Origin: Hemicordylus capensis | Taxonomy: Eukaryota > Chordata > Lepidosauria > Squamata > Cordylidae | Assembly: GCF_027244095.1 (NCBI RefSeq) | Contig: NC_069670.1 | Span: forward strand, 16,015,320 to 16,079,319 | Length of the DNA stretch: 64,000 nt | Direction of reading: 5' to 3' | Part shown: positions 29,837 through 40,235 of the stretch, in pieces | Layout of the letters: each line of letters begins with the position of its first letter | Position numbering within the stretch: the stretch's first letter is position 1 | Position numbers and translations under genes: made by a program | Notes under the pieces: model-generated | Told to the model about the DNA's origin: nothing | Database searches by the model: none | What the model saw: only the letters and a program-made list of their open reading frames with translations

Positions 29837-31991
29837 GACGGCGCCCAGGGCGCAGGAGGCCAAGGGCAGTGGTGCATGGGTGCATTTTGAGGTCCCTCAA
29901 GATGACCCATTCCATGCCCGCTGTGTCCACTGCAGGATGCTTGTCAGCCGTGGAAGGGACCCTGCGCACCTGGGTACGACGCCTATGTGGAGACACCTAG
30001 AGCGTCACCACCCAGGTCTCAGGGAACAGGCTGGCAGCGCTAGTGCGCCTTGTGCATCTGCCACTAGGGCGGGCAGCGGCAGTGTGCCAGCCAGCAGGCA
30101 GGCTACACTGCCCGTCCAGCGGTGGACGCAGTCCTCGGGCATCCAGCGTATTGTTCGCGTGGACCATCATCACCTCACCCGCCTCATAGGGGAGATGATT
30201 TCCACCGATGACCAGCCGTTTCAGGTGGTCGAGAACAACGGCTTCCGCCGGATTCTCCAATACCTGGCTCCCGAATACGTCATCCCCTCAAGGACCACGT
30301 TCAGCCGGAACGTGGTCCCCTCCCTGTACCGCCGGTGCAGGGAGCTCGTGTCGGCCGAGCTGCGTGCAGCTCCGGCCGGGACAAGCGTGCATTTCACGAC
30401 TGACCTCTGGACCAGTGTCAGTGGGATGCACGCTTCTTTCCTGGCCCTCACTGCCCACTGGTGGGGACCGGAGAGTGAGGGGACCTCCGCGGGCGATGCT
30501 TCCGGGTCCGGCGCGGCTCCCGCTGCACTACGGCACAGGTGGGCCGTCCTGCACGTGGAGACGATGGACACGAGGCACACCGCGGAGGAGGTGGCAGCCG
30601 TACTCGACCGCCAGATAGAGGAGTGGATTGGCAGGTGTCCACACCTCTCCCGCGGCTTCATTGTCACCGACAATGGAGCCAACGTTACCGCCGCTGTCGA
30701 GACAGTCATGGACTGTGTGAACATATGGTGTATGGCACACACGCTCCATCTGACCGTCAGGGACGCCCTTGGCCTTAAGGAGCTGAAGGCGTCCCAGGAG
30801 AAGGGGGCCCACCCCATCCCAGCTGCTGTTGCTGCCACGGCCATGCTTGTGGATAAGTCTCGCAAGCTGGCCGCCCACTTCCACCGCAGCGAGAAGTCCA
30901 GGAGACTGCTTCGCCAGAAGCAGGATGACCTTGGCCTTCCTCGCCATCTCATCCCTACGGATGTGGAGACGCGGTGGAACTCCACCTTCCTCCTGTTCCA
31001 GCGCCTGTTGGAGCAGGAGAGAGCCCTTGTCGCCCTGGCGAGGGACGAGTCCTTGGATGTCTGCGACTTCTCGAACGCAGAGTGGAAGCAGATGTCCGAG
31101 GCGGTGTCGGCACTCGAGCCCTTCCAGCTTGCCACGAAGGGCTTGTGTGGCGACACCACTCCCTTGAGCCAGGCGCTGCCCACAGCTGTTGGTCTCGAGA
31201 AGCTGATGGGTGGACTCCATATCTCTCTGACCACGCCAGAGGGTCGTGCTCTGGCTGGGAGGCTGAGGTCTGGGGTTGACAAGCGGCTCGTTGATGTGCT
31301 GAGAGACAGGGAGGAGTATGTCCTCGCTTGTCTCTGTCACCCAGCCCTCAAGGGCAATGCCGTGAGTGCCGACGACTTGCCCAGGTGGAAGGGCATCCTG
31401 GTCAAGAAGGTTAGGGAGGAGGAGGCCGCTAGGGCCCGCAGAGACCAGGGTGTTGGTAGTGGTGCAGGGGCAGCCCTCGCGGCCCAACCCGCACCCAGCA
31501 GCAGCATGGGCGGCCAGCCGGCGTCAGCTTCCCCTTCCCCTCCCTCTTCCCAGTCCAGCAGCGCGGCATCCCAGGCGGCGCCATCGCAGCAGCCATTTGC
31601 TACCGACTCGAGATCCGCCCAGTGGTTTCAGCGGTTCTGCTATGGCGCCATGCCTGGTATGCGGGAGGCTCGACCTGCCAGGCCCCCCTCCAGTGCTGAG
31701 CAATGCGTTGCGCAGTACTTGGAGGAGCCTGTGGAGGGAGACGGCGTGGACTGCGCACAGTTCTGGGCGAGCCGCCGCCAAGTCTGGCCGGACCTGGCGG
31801 TGGTGGCTGTGCGCCTCCTCTCCTGCCCCCCAACCAGTGTCCAGAGCGAGCGGGTGTTTTCACGTGCCGGGGACGTGGTGACACCCTCTCGCTCCCGCTT
31901 GGACCCTGATCTGGTGGAGCAGCTGGTCTTCCTTAAGGTGAACCTCCCCCTGTTGGGCTACCCCAAGCTGGAGTTTGAGCCGGGCGAGTGA
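29766..31991 (+). CDS. hAT transposase with BED zinc finger, 741 codons
   Basis: This enzyme would cut out and reinsert the element by a DDE/RNase H mechanism. A BED finger lies at about 35-82 (W38, F41, C53-x2-C56, H77 and H81/H82). The RNase H-like core follows: HFTTDLWTS with D213, GFIVTDNGAN with D302, WCMAHTLHL (C322-x2-H325) and ETRWNST (403-406). The C-terminal dimerisation block SVQSERVFSRAGDVV holds E695 and R..LDPDLVEQLVFLKVNL. There is no internal stop. Codons are very GC-rich, unlike the AT-richer flanks. A Ser/Ala/Gln-rich linker lies at about 563-610. The true start may be upstream if the frame at 29213 is joined. Confidence 0.92.
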   Translation: MAAVGRQRRPPPPGLQPPCEKRPRTAPRAQEAKGSGAWVHFEVPQDDPFHARCVHCRMLVSRGRDPAHLGTTPMWRHLERHHPGLREQAGSASAPCASATRAGSGSVPASRQATLPVQRWTQSSGIQRIVRVDHHHLTRLIGEMISTDDQPFQVVENNGFRRILQYLAPEYVIPSRTTFSRNVVPSLYRRCRELVSAELRAAPAGTSVHFTTDLWTSVSGMHASFLALTAHWWGPESEGTSAGDASGSGAAPAALRHRWAVLHVETMDTRHTAEEVAAVLDRQIEEWIGRCPHLSRGFIVTDNGANVTAAVETVMDCVNIWCMAHTLHLTVRDALGLKELKASQEKGAHPIPAAVAATAMLVDKSRKLAAHFHRSEKSRRLLRQKQDDLGLPRHLIPTDVETRWNSTFLLFQRLLEQERALVALARDESLDVCDFSNAEWKQMSEAVSALEPFQLATKGLCGDTTPLSQALPTAVGLEKLMGGLHISLTTPEGRALAGRLRSGVDKRLVDVLRDREEYVLACLCHPALKGNAVSADDLPRWKGILVKKVREEEAARARRDQGVGSGAGAALAAQPAPSSSMGGQPASASPSPPSSQSSSAASQAAPSQQPFATDSRSAQWFQRFCYGAMPGMREARPARPPSSAEQCVAQYLEEPVEGDGVDCAQFWASRRQVWPDLAVVAVRLLSCPPTSVQSERVFSRAGDVVTPSRSRLDPDLVEQLVFLKVNLPLLGYPKLEFEPGE

Positions 31992-32737
31992 TTACCGTGG
32001 GTTGCCCCATCGTTGGTCACCTGCCTGGCTCGACCTCTGTGCTTATCCCTACCCTCCCCCCTTCCACCTCTAGCTGAGCTGACGTGACAGATGCTGAGCC
32101 GTGCCAGCCAGTTGCAGCGTGTAGTGTGCCCACACAGAGATGCAGTGGTAGTAGTAGTTGTAGTGCTGCGACTGGCCAGATGTTTACAATGCCCACGCCC
32201 ACCTAAAAAGAAACCCAATGCTGACCAGCACAGGCCCTTTATCTATCCACCTGTCAGCATTTGGGGACCTGGCGTGGGCACGGCACACCCCCCCAAAGTA
32301 GCACAGCCCACGGAGTACTAGACTTAGCGGCAGCGGCGGGTATACGTTCTAAAATGCAGTGTAGATATGTAAATACTGTATGTAAATAAACATGTAAATA
32401 ATTTTTTCTTTAAAAACCCCATGTCAAAATCAAGCCTCAAAATTATGCAAAAGAAAGAAAAAAAGGTGACAAAGGGAGAACAAAATGATGAATTCCAAAT
32501 GAATTGATTTTATTGAAAATGTTACCAGAAATCATGTGTGGGGGGCTTGGTTTACATGGAGAAAATGATTGGGTGATTTTTTCAAATGAAACGAATGAAT
32601 TATTATCATCTTATGTTCATCTTGATTGTGGTCACTGTTGATGCTGGCTGATGGCAAAAAACCCAAAACCATCAGAATAGCAATGAACTGGCTGCCAACA
32701 CAACATATTGATTGATAACTGTGCAGGGGGGAATTGG

Positions 32738-32771
<34 letters not shown>

Positions 32772-33391
32772 TGCAGGCTCAGTCTGTCTCTTCCTGTTGT
32801 CTGTCTGTCTGTCTGTCTGTGTGAATGGATGCCTAGCACTGTCTCTGTGTGTGGATGCTTTCTGTGTGTAGTGTGGTGTGTGTCTGTCTACATGTTTTTT
32901 TTCCTCCCCCCCCATGCCTCCCTCCATCCTTCCCCTCTCATCCTCTCCCCTTCCTCTTCACCACCTTCCATCCTCCCTCCCTTCCAGCCCACCACCGCCT
33001 CACCTGCCCCCAACCCCGGTCTGGCAGATGATGAGAGTCTGGTCTCTCCCACCGAAGCACACACGTGAGCACGTGTGTGCACAAATATGTGGCTGACCAA
33101 CTCTGAGCCGGACCCTCCCCCCTTCAATCCCCTCTACATCCCTCTCCCCCTCCCCTTTCCTCCCCCCTGCCTCACTGCCTCCCTGCCTCCCTCCCTCCCT
33201 GCCTCCCTCCCCCCTCCTAGCTAGCAGCGCACACATACACACACAAAACACCTGTGGTGGCAAACACCACCAGCACACATGCACTCACACTGGTGCCACC
33301 ACCTCTGCCTTGGGCCTCTGTGTCCTTGAGCAGATATGTGGTGGTGGACCAGAGAAGCATTTCTTTCCAGCAAGGCAAAAGGCATGCACTC

Positions 33392-33436
<45 letters not shown>

Positions 33437-34440
33437 AGAGGTGAAAAGACGAGAAGAGGCAACTTCTAGAACCAGCAGCAGCAGGTGAGTGTCGTGTAAT
33501 TGTGTTGCTTCCCAAGGCCACTGCCCATGCTCAATGCTCAGTCTGCTGAAACTAAAGAACTAGCCACAATCATCCTTCCTCACACGCAGCTCAGCTCAGC
33601 TCAGCTGCACAGCACACTGACTAACTAGACACTACAGCTGGTGGTAGAAAAAACAGAAGTCTAGATTCTAGAAGATGTCCTGGTGGATTTTAAACTTTCA
33701 AATCTGTGCTAGGATTGCCTCGCCCGCCTCCTCCTCCTCCTCCTCCTCCTGCCTGTAATTGTGCCCTCTCCCCTTGCAGTTGCGCCGTCGTGATGGGTTG
33801 GTGATGTGCGTGCGCCGTCTACTTGTTAGCTCTCTCCTCCTCATGTTGGCTGGGCTTGCCAGGCACTGGCTGGCAGCAGCTGTTGGCTGTGTGCTAGGCT
33901 CAGGCTGTGGCACGCGTGACTGGACTGGGAATGTTATTGTAGCGGCAACACTGCTTGTGGTGGTAGCAGTAGTAGCTGTTGTTGTTGCTGGGCTGGTGGC
34001 TGCTGGCCTGTGCTGACTCTGCGCACTTGGTCTGGTCTGGTAATTTGGATGCAGATGTAGGGTGTGTGTGCATCATCCATGGGGAGCACCAGAGCAGAGC
34101 AGAGCAGGTTGGCTGGCTTCTGTCTGTCGGGCCTAGTCAGTGGCAGGCACTGAGTGAGGCGGTGGTTTCTTTGGGCGTCACATCACCCATCATGCAGAGC
34201 GGCAGGTCTGCTGCTCCGCCTCCTGCTTCTTCTCTGTGTGTGCTGCTCTTGTGCTTAGTGTGCTGCTCCGCTGCTGCTGCTGTGCTGGCAGGCAGCACAG
34301 CAGTGGCCTTTTTGTTAGATCAGAGAGTGGGTGTTGTCTCTCTGAGTGTCCTCCTCTTACTTGCTTGGACAGGAGTGGTGGTAGTAGGTAGGCATTAAGA
34401 TGGACTGACTAGGTGTTACGTGTTAGGGCGCCCAGAGAGA
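31992..34440 (+). other. hAT 3' region with microsatellites
   Basis: No second gene is supported. AATAAA at about 32385 is a plausible poly(A) signal for the transposase. GT repeats lie at 32741-32770, a CCT-rich block at about 33110-33220, a CA array at about 33391-33434 and a CCTCCT array at 33726-33750. Confidence 0.55.
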
Positions 34441-34460
34441 GGGGCCAAAAAGATGGGGTG

Positions 34461-34980
34461 GCAATTGTTGGGTTGCTCCTAGTATTATTGGTGAATTTTT
34501 GAAGAAATTTTTTTTTCCATTGGCTAGAATGGGGGTTTGGGGCTGCCCCAGACCCGCCTCTGTGGGGTGGCAGCACCGCCAAAGTGGGTCCGGGGCCATG
34601 GCAAAAATGCCCTCAGTCCCTCCCAGCAATCCCCGTAGAGATAGGAGTGATGGTTCTGTTGTTTTTCTGAGGTGTTCTGAGTGAGTGTGGATTCTGTGAT
34701 AGCAAATGAGAGTGGATTCATGGTGTCTCATTGGAAATCTCATTAGCTATCATAGAATCTACACTCAGAACACCTCATAAAAACAACAGAACCATCACTC
34801 GTATCTCTACGGGGATTGCAGGGAGGGACTGAGGGCATTTTTGCCATGGCCCCGGACCCACTTTGGGGGTGCTGCCACCCCACAGAGGCGGGTCTGGGGC
34901 AGCCCCAAACCCCCATTCTAGCCAAAGGAAAAAAAAATTTTTTCAAAAATTCACCAATAATACTAGGAGCAACCAATTGC
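34461..34980. repeat. 520-bp palindrome inside the hAT element
   Basis: The left arm starts 'gcaattgttgggttgctcct' and the right arm ends with its near complement 'aggagcaaccaattgc'. Arms of about 245 bp pair along their length with few mismatches, around a centre near 34720. Each arm contains the complement of the other's 'tggccccggacccac'-type block. It could form a long hairpin. It may be a nested foldback element. Confidence 0.88.
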
Positions 34981-35318
34981 CTTGGGATTTTTGGGGTGGA
35001 GGACACCCATGGGTGGCTACCACTCACCCCAGCTCTTTTGCCCCTAAGGGCTCCACATTGTGAGTTATGGGCAAGAATTATTTTTTTAAAAAAAATTGTA
35101 AAAAATCAGAGGAAGGTCCAATCGACTTGAAATTTGGGTGGCAGGTAGAACACAATGTCCCCTTCAAAACCAGCCACTTTTTGTAATCCGAACCGGTTCG
35201 GATCCGAACCGGACCGGGGGGGTGGTCCGGCAAAACCAAAACCGAACCTCCCCGGTCCGGTCCGGACCCGGTTCGGACCCGAACCGAACCGGGAGAACTG
35301 GTTTTATGCACATCCCTA

Positions 35319-35326
35319 CAGCCAAA
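35319..35326 (+). repeat. hAT target site duplication, right
   Basis: CAGCCAAA, identical to the left copy. From here on the sequence again follows the mirror of the A2 arm. Confidence 0.93.
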
Positions 35327-35404
35327 TAGAGTCCACTTAGCTTTAATTTATCAGGAAAGAGATGGAGACTTTAACCAATAGTGCCAGAAGGATGAGGATG
35401 GAGC

Positions 35405-35945
35405 TCAGTGTGGGTTTTAAGGGTCAAAGCTCAGTGGAAGCGTGTCTGCTTTTCATGCAGGATGTCACATTTTCAATCCCTGACGTCTCCACGTCAATAC
35501 TTTATAGAAGAATGATCGTAGCTCGGTGGGAAACCATCCACTTTAGATGCAGGCATTTCCAGGTCAATCCCCAACATCTCCAGGTCAATACAATTCAGGT
35601 TGAAAGCACACCGCTCAGTGGTAGAACATCTGCTTTGCATGCAAGAGGCCCCAGATTCCATCCCTGGCACTCAGCATTTCCAGGTAGGACTGGGAAAGAT
35701 GCCTGCCTGAAACCTTGGAGAGCTGCTACCAGTCAGTGTAGACCAGGTCTGCTCCACTCTGACCGTCCTTTAGACGTTAGCCTTCAACTCCCAGAATCCC
35801 TTCATATTGGTCATTGTGGCTGGGGTTTATGGGAGTTGTAGTCCAAGCACAGCTGGAGGGCCGAAGTTGATCAGCCCTCGTGTAGACAATACTGAGTGAG
35901 GTGGACCAATGACCTAACTCAGTATAAGGCTGCTTCCTGTGCACC
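35405..35945 (+). mobile_element. SINE with three tandem tRNA-like heads, interrupted by a MITE
   Basis: Successive heads at about 35418 ('aagctcagtggaagc'), 35516 ('cgtagctcggtggga') and 35612 ('caccgctcagtggtag') are each followed by 'catgcag/tgcag' and a B-box-like phrase. One body and tail follows. A palindromic MITE splits the body at about 35748-35880 between two copies of 'gtgtagac'. The mirror copy is at 47585-48135. A separate three-headed copy is at 43795-44370. Confidence 0.65.
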
Positions 35946-36026
35946 TGTCCTATTCATTTGGGGGGATGGGGCCAAAGTTTAGTGGGAGAGCTTCTAGTTT
36001 GTATGTAGAAGGCGCTGGGTTCACAG

Positions 36027-36181
36027 TAGGGATGTGCAAACGTGTTCAGCATCAAAGCAGTTCATGACGTCGAAACATGTTCGACGTCGACCCCGGACCA
36101 GACCACCACCCCAGCCCATTTGCGTACTGGCCCAGTCCGATTCGAACCAAATCAGACCAGCTGGTTCCGTGCACACCCTTA
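36027..36181. mobile_element. 155-bp non-autonomous hAT element
   Basis: It begins TAGGGATGTGC, the same 11 bases as the large element, and ends GTGCACACCCTTA. It is flanked by exact 8-bp duplications GTTCACAG (36019-36026 and 36182-36189). The interior is rich in GACC/GTTCG motifs. The mirror copy is at 47368-47507 with flanks CTGTGAAC, so this insertion predates the B/A2 duplication. Confidence 0.9.
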
Positions 36182-36189
36182 GTTCACAG

Positions 36190-36950
36190 GTCTGACCATT
36201 AATGGCAGCTTCCTGTGTTCCTGTTTTCTTCTTCTCTTTTAGAATACCTTTCATTTCTTTTCTTTGGTTTTTAGAAAGAAATATCTACTGCCATCACCAC
36301 CCAAATATAATCTGGTGCCCCTTAATGAACTGGGTACCTCCAAATGGATCCAGAAATCTAATGTTCCAATACCTAAATCCTCCTGAAATGAATAAACCTA
36401 TATGGGAAAAACAAAGAGAGGCCTGAAGTGGTTTTTTAAAATATGAACACTGGCTAAACGTTTATATGGAATTTATCTGTATCCCACACAAAGTCCAATG
36501 GGGCCGCCCACCAAAAAAAGAGACAACCGCCTTCTGTGACTGGTGCTCCTCAACAACTGTCCAGAAGGCCTTGCCTTATGTTCTGTGCTATGGAAACAGC
36601 TGCATAGTAGGTCCTTGTCATGATCAAAACTGGAACCATTCCTTTTGCGAACCACCACCACCCCTTGCAAACAGCTTCACCCATTCCATATTTACTTAGA
36701 GGGAAATCTGTGTTTAGTAGGGCTTACTTCCAAGACGGCATTCCAAAATGTATAGCGTTAAGGAACATTCCGGGAAGAAGGAAGGCAATCTGGGTGTTTC
36801 CACTTTTAGCTGATGCCAGCATAATTTTGTTTTTTGCTCTGAAATCTTTGGGGTAATTAGAGTAATCTTGGATGTGATGAAACCAGCCGATTTTGATAAT
36901 AAAGATCATGAGTGCAAAGGGGTGTCTCTCAGCCATTAAGGACACCGTGA
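36190..36950. other. Upstream flank of pseudogene 4, no gene seen
   Basis: Nothing recognisable apart from ordinary intergenic sequence. Part of it (about 36480-36880) is missing or rearranged in the mirror arm, where the corresponding interval near 47180-47330 is much shorter. Confidence 0.45.
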
Positions 36951-36956
36951 GCAGAG

Positions 36957-37037
36957 TATAAAAGCCTCCGTCTCTCCACAATCAACCATCAACTCATCTC
37001 TTGCCTTCTCTTGCCTTCCTACTCCTTCGAGGAACAG
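36957..37037 (+). promoter_or_regulatory. Pseudogene 4 TATA box and non-coding exon 1
   Basis: TATAAAAG at 36957 gives a likely start near 36987. Exon 1 ends GGAACAG at 37037 before GTAAGC. The intron runs to the TTCTTTCAG acceptor at 38103. The promoter looks intact although the coding region is not. Confidence 0.75.
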
Positions 37038-37506
37038 GTAAGCTTGGCTTGTTCAAGCCGTTTCATTTATACTTCCTGAAATATCACTTTACTGAGACGG
37101 TTAGCCTTGTGAGATGGATGCTTGCATTTCCATCTTGTGCTATGGGGTTCTTGGATTCATCGCCCAATATATTTCTGGAGGTGTTTGAGTCTTCGGATGG
37201 TCCAGATGTTGGCTGAGAAGCTAAACATTCTCCTCACATTTGGGCTTCTTTGGGTGTATCTAACTTACACACTTTAAATTAGTTTGTTATCCTCTCTCCC
37301 CCATGAAACCTAAGGGATTTTTGTTGTCTGAGAAGGGGCTAGGGACCTCGAATGGAATCCAAACAACATTTCCCAGGATTCCTTGGAGGAAGCCATGACA
37401 GTTGACACTGCTATGAAATTATTATCATGCTTTTGGAGTGGTGGAGATGGCTGCTGTCAAGGGGTGAATAATATCTGGGCTTAATCCCGGAAGACCAAAC
37501 TTGGTC

Positions 37507-37675
37507 AAGCAGAACATAGGAAGCTGCCTTCTACTGAGCCAGACCTTTGATCCATCTAGCTGATTGGCAGTGGCTCTCTCAGGTTCCAGGCAGGAGTCTT
37601 TCCCAGCCCTACCTGGAGATGCTGCCTGGGACCTTCTGCATGTGAAGTGGGTTCTCTGCCATGGAGAGATCTTCA
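37507..37675 (-). mobile_element. SINE in the pseudogene 4 intron
   Basis: On the minus strand it carries the tRNA-SINE head complement near 37670 ('ccatggcagag') and the 'gcagcttcctatgttc' tail. It is shared with the mirror arm at about 46424-46600 (+). Confidence 0.65.
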
Positions 37676-38124
37676 GAAGTCTACAGCTAGTATACATTTT
37701 GGATGCACAGAATCTAGTAGCCTGACAGAAAAGCACTCATCAGGCGTGATCATTTTCCAGTGCCTGAAATTTCTTTCTCCCGGCATCCTTTGCTGTAGAA
37801 CTGGGCTGCACAGCTTCCACCCTCCTGCAGATGGGGGACTACAACTCCCAGCATCCCTTACTATTAGCCACTGTGGCTGTGGATGTTAGGAGTTGTATTC
37901 CACCAACATCTGGCAGGACGAAGCAGTGCAGCCCAGTTACAGAGGAACACTGAGTGAATCATTTCTCCAGGATTGTATCATTAGTGCTTCCCTTCCACAT
38001 AGGAAGCTGCCGTATACTGAGTCAGGGATTGTACATGAATCTGTGCCATTCACGGAATTTCTCATGGATCATATAATTTGTTCTCCCTCTTGCATTCTTT
38101 CAGACTCACCTCTACTCACCAGAC

Positions 38125-38637
38125 ATGCCTCTCTGTGGACCATCCTGCACCGTCCCATCCTGCGCTTCCACCCCCGTCGTTGGCTTTGGATCAGCAGGTC
38201 TCTGAGGAAGTCTCTGCGGTGGCGGCTACGGAGGTCTCGGCTACGGAGGTCTCGGCTATGGCTATGGAAGTCTCAGCTATGGCTAGGGTGCTGGCGGACG
38301 AGCTGAAACTTCTGGCAACCTGGGCACCCTAGCTGGAGTCTTCCCTTCCTGCATCAACCAGATCCCCCCAGCAGAGATTGTGATTCAGCCACCCGCCTCT
38401 GTTGTGACCATCCCAGGACCCATCCTGTCCGCTAGCTGCGAGCCCGTCTCCGTGGGAGGCAACACTCCCTGTGCTGTGGGTGGTTCCGGAATCATCGGTG
38501 GTTATGGTGGTTATGGCAGTTACGGTGGTTACGGTGGTTACGGCTATGGTGGATATGGCTACGGCAACGGTCTCCTTGGGCGCCGCTATGGTGGAGCCCT
38601 TGGACGCAGAGACAGCGTCTGCCTGTCCCCTTGCTAA
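38125..38637 (+). pseudogene. Beta-keratin with two in-frame stops, gene 4
   Basis: The frame opens MPLCGPSCTVPSCASTPVVG and keeps the core (CINQIPPAEIVIQPPASVV) and a Gly/Tyr tail (GGYGGYGSYGGYGG) ending DSVCLSPC, 171 codons with the stop. Codon 27 is TGA (38203-38205) and codon 54 is TAG (38284-38286), both in the Gly-rich segment. No frameshift is needed to read through the whole gene. The TGA follows GSAGL and is shared with pseudogene 5; the TAG is not. Exon 2 starts at 38104. It is either recently dead or, less likely, altered by sequencing error. Confidence 0.9.
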
Positions 38638-38639
38638 AT

Positions 38640-39160
38640 TCTAATGGACTATCTAGCTAGGAAGAAGAAGAATGACCCAATTCCACAGTGGGATGTATAG
38701 TCCTGGGTTTAGATATGCAGAGATCCCTCTACCCTAACTGGAGTCAGTGGGTGAAAAGGGTTTTTTTGGCATCCCTGAAAACCAGGCCTAGCTCTCTTTC
38801 TTTCCTGCCTCTGCTTTCAATTTGACTTCTCTTTATTTATGCACTTCATCTGGGGCTCCTTTATTCAGGTCTTTCAAATGGGCACGCACAAAGTCACGGG
38901 GAAAGGCAACAGAAGCATTTAGTTCAGCCCCTGAATTTTGAACCCAGGTGAACTAGCAAAACTGTGCAAACATTGCTTGAGGGAGAGAAGAATGTTCTAG
39001 AAATATCAACCACCCACCTCTCTCACACACTTGCATGGTCTCTTTCATCCATGTTGCTTTCTCCCTTTGCATAATACTCCTTGGGAATGATTCGTGCCTT
39101 GTTTTGTTTCCATTCCAAAAAAAATTACTTTTCATCATAATGGTCATCTGTTGGTTATGT
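38640..39160. other. 3' flank of pseudogene 4, no gene seen
   Basis: I found no clear AATAAA or ATTAAA on the plus strand, unlike genes 1, 2 and 3. The stretch is shared with the mirror arm (44380-44900). A SINE piece (about 39160-39310, minus) marks the end of the homology. Confidence 0.5.
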
Positions 39161-39340
39161 TACATAGGGACACAGGAAGCTGCCTGCCTTATACAGAGTC
39201 GGACCATTGGTCCACCTAGCTCAGAAGTTTCTACAAGGACCAGCAGTGGTTCTCCAGTTATCAGGCAGCAGTCTTTTCCAGGCTTACCAGGAGATGCTGC
39301 TTGTTCTTGTACTTAATAATTAAGTGCCTCTGGACTATCC

Positions 39341-39402
39341 AGATCATCTAGTAGATGACCATCCAGTAGATCATCAGTAGACCATCCAGTAGACCATCCA
39401 GC
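39341..39402 (+). repeat. Short tandem repeat
   Basis: Overlapping copies of 'gaccatccagtagat'-like units of about 15 bp, just past the end of the duplicated arm. Confidence 0.7.
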
Positions 39403-39479
39403 TCTAAAGCCTGCCTGCTCATCCACCAGTACACTTTCTCGGTCAAACCAGTCAAGGAGCTTCCTATTTAAGTTTCTGG

Positions 39480-40230
39480 CATAAGGTTTACCAGTGATAG
39501 AGAATTGGTTGATATTGGCTAATTGGCTAATTGGTCAATAGTTAGCTGGGTCAGTTTTGTTTAAAGATCGGGATAATTATAGACAATCCCCAGTCGTGAG
39601 GTATACATGCAGTTTGGTTAATAGACGTAAAGAGTGATGCTAATACTGGATCCCACCATGCCAAATTAATTTTTCACTGGGGACAAAATCACCTCCAGGC
39701 GCTTTCCCAGAACTTTGTTGCCCAACCAGTTCATTAATCTCCCCAGGCGTAACAGGGATGGGAGCATGCACTGTATCATCAATCATTTTGGGACCATCTG
39801 CAACAGCCATAAAATGGGCACAAAAGTGGGATTCCCATATTCCAGGTGGGATCAGATAATAATCTCGGACTGTTTGGGGGCTTCTACTCCCTCTGACTAG
39901 CGACCAGAATCTAGAGGGATTTTTCAACCTAGAGGCCTGAATCAGAAGCTGCCAGGACACTTTCACTGACACTTTTTTCTTATGGTGAATCAGATTTTTG
40001 TACTGTTTTTTTTTTCCCCCAGGACAATCACTGATTGAGAAGATGTTGAAGGGATCCCTGCTCTAAATAAACGAAATTCCTTAACCAGCTGTTTCCTAGC
40101 TAGAACATAAACGTGGTCGAACCATGGCCTAGATCTGTTATTATTGGATAGGGGGCCCGATTACTTCTCAATAGTGAAAGGACCCTGCAAACACTGAATC
40201 AGTGATTGATAGTGATCTAAAATTTCATTC
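39480..40230 (-). mobile_element. Non-LTR retrotransposon (LINE) ORF2 fragment
   Basis: Read on the minus strand, pieces occur in the right order for a LINE between the endonuclease and reverse transcriptase: RPWFDHVYVLARKQL, YKNLIHHKKK, ASRLKNPSRFWSLV, then PGEINELVGQQSSGKAPGGD and, shifted, DWGLSIIIPIFKQ. GKAPG.D and IIPIFK correspond to the start of the reverse transcriptase. It carries stops and a frame change and is dead. The clade is uncertain. Confidence 0.65.
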
Positions 40231-40235
40231 ATTGA

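Larger units (their letters stand above)
25567..35318 (+). mobile_element. Complete hAT-superfamily DNA transposon, 9752 bp
   Basis: The ends are TAGGGATGTGC and GCACATCCCTA, an exact 11-bp terminal inverted repeat, flanked by the 8-bp duplication CAGCCAAA. Inside each end lie 120-160 bp dense in CCGGACC/GGTTCGG motifs (about 25578-25730 and 35184-35300), likely subterminal transposase-binding repeats. The element carries an open transposase, a long pyrimidine-rich 5' region, two short tandem arrays and a 520-bp palindrome near the right end. The mirror copy lacks it. For a hAT element with a single recognisable gene it is unusually long. Confidence 0.93.
18346..39310 (-). repeat. Segmental duplication copy B, inverted, split by a hAT insertion
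   Basis: Read on the minus strand this block follows the A copies. 18346-20073 matches 13639 down to about 11750 of A1; 20075-20995 matches about 8250-7310; 21036-21065 matches about 6330-6295; 21090-25146 matches about 4590-16. 25147-25566 and 35319-39310 match 48612 down to 44226. Blocks corresponding to A1 4.60-6.28 kb, 6.33-7.30 kb and 8.25-11.75 kb are absent. The last break falls in the middle of a SINE that A1 has complete, so deletion from B is the simpler reading. The 9.75-kb hAT element interrupts it at 25567. Confidence 0.92.

Noticed and set aside
30221-31487. Two long frames (353 and 319 codons) antisense to the transposase.
   Set aside because: GC-rich coding sequence often keeps the complementary strand open; all domain motifs are on the plus strand.
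33759-34398. Hydrophobic frames (85 and 139 codons) in the hAT 3' region that resemble membrane segments.
   Set aside because: GTG/CTG-rich simple sequence gives strings of Val and Leu; no supporting features.
38203-38205. TGA at codon 27 of pseudogenes 4 and 5 read as selenocysteine or by read-through.
   Set aside because: Each gene has a further TAG, and related genes have an ordinary codon at the site; no sign of a selenocysteine element.
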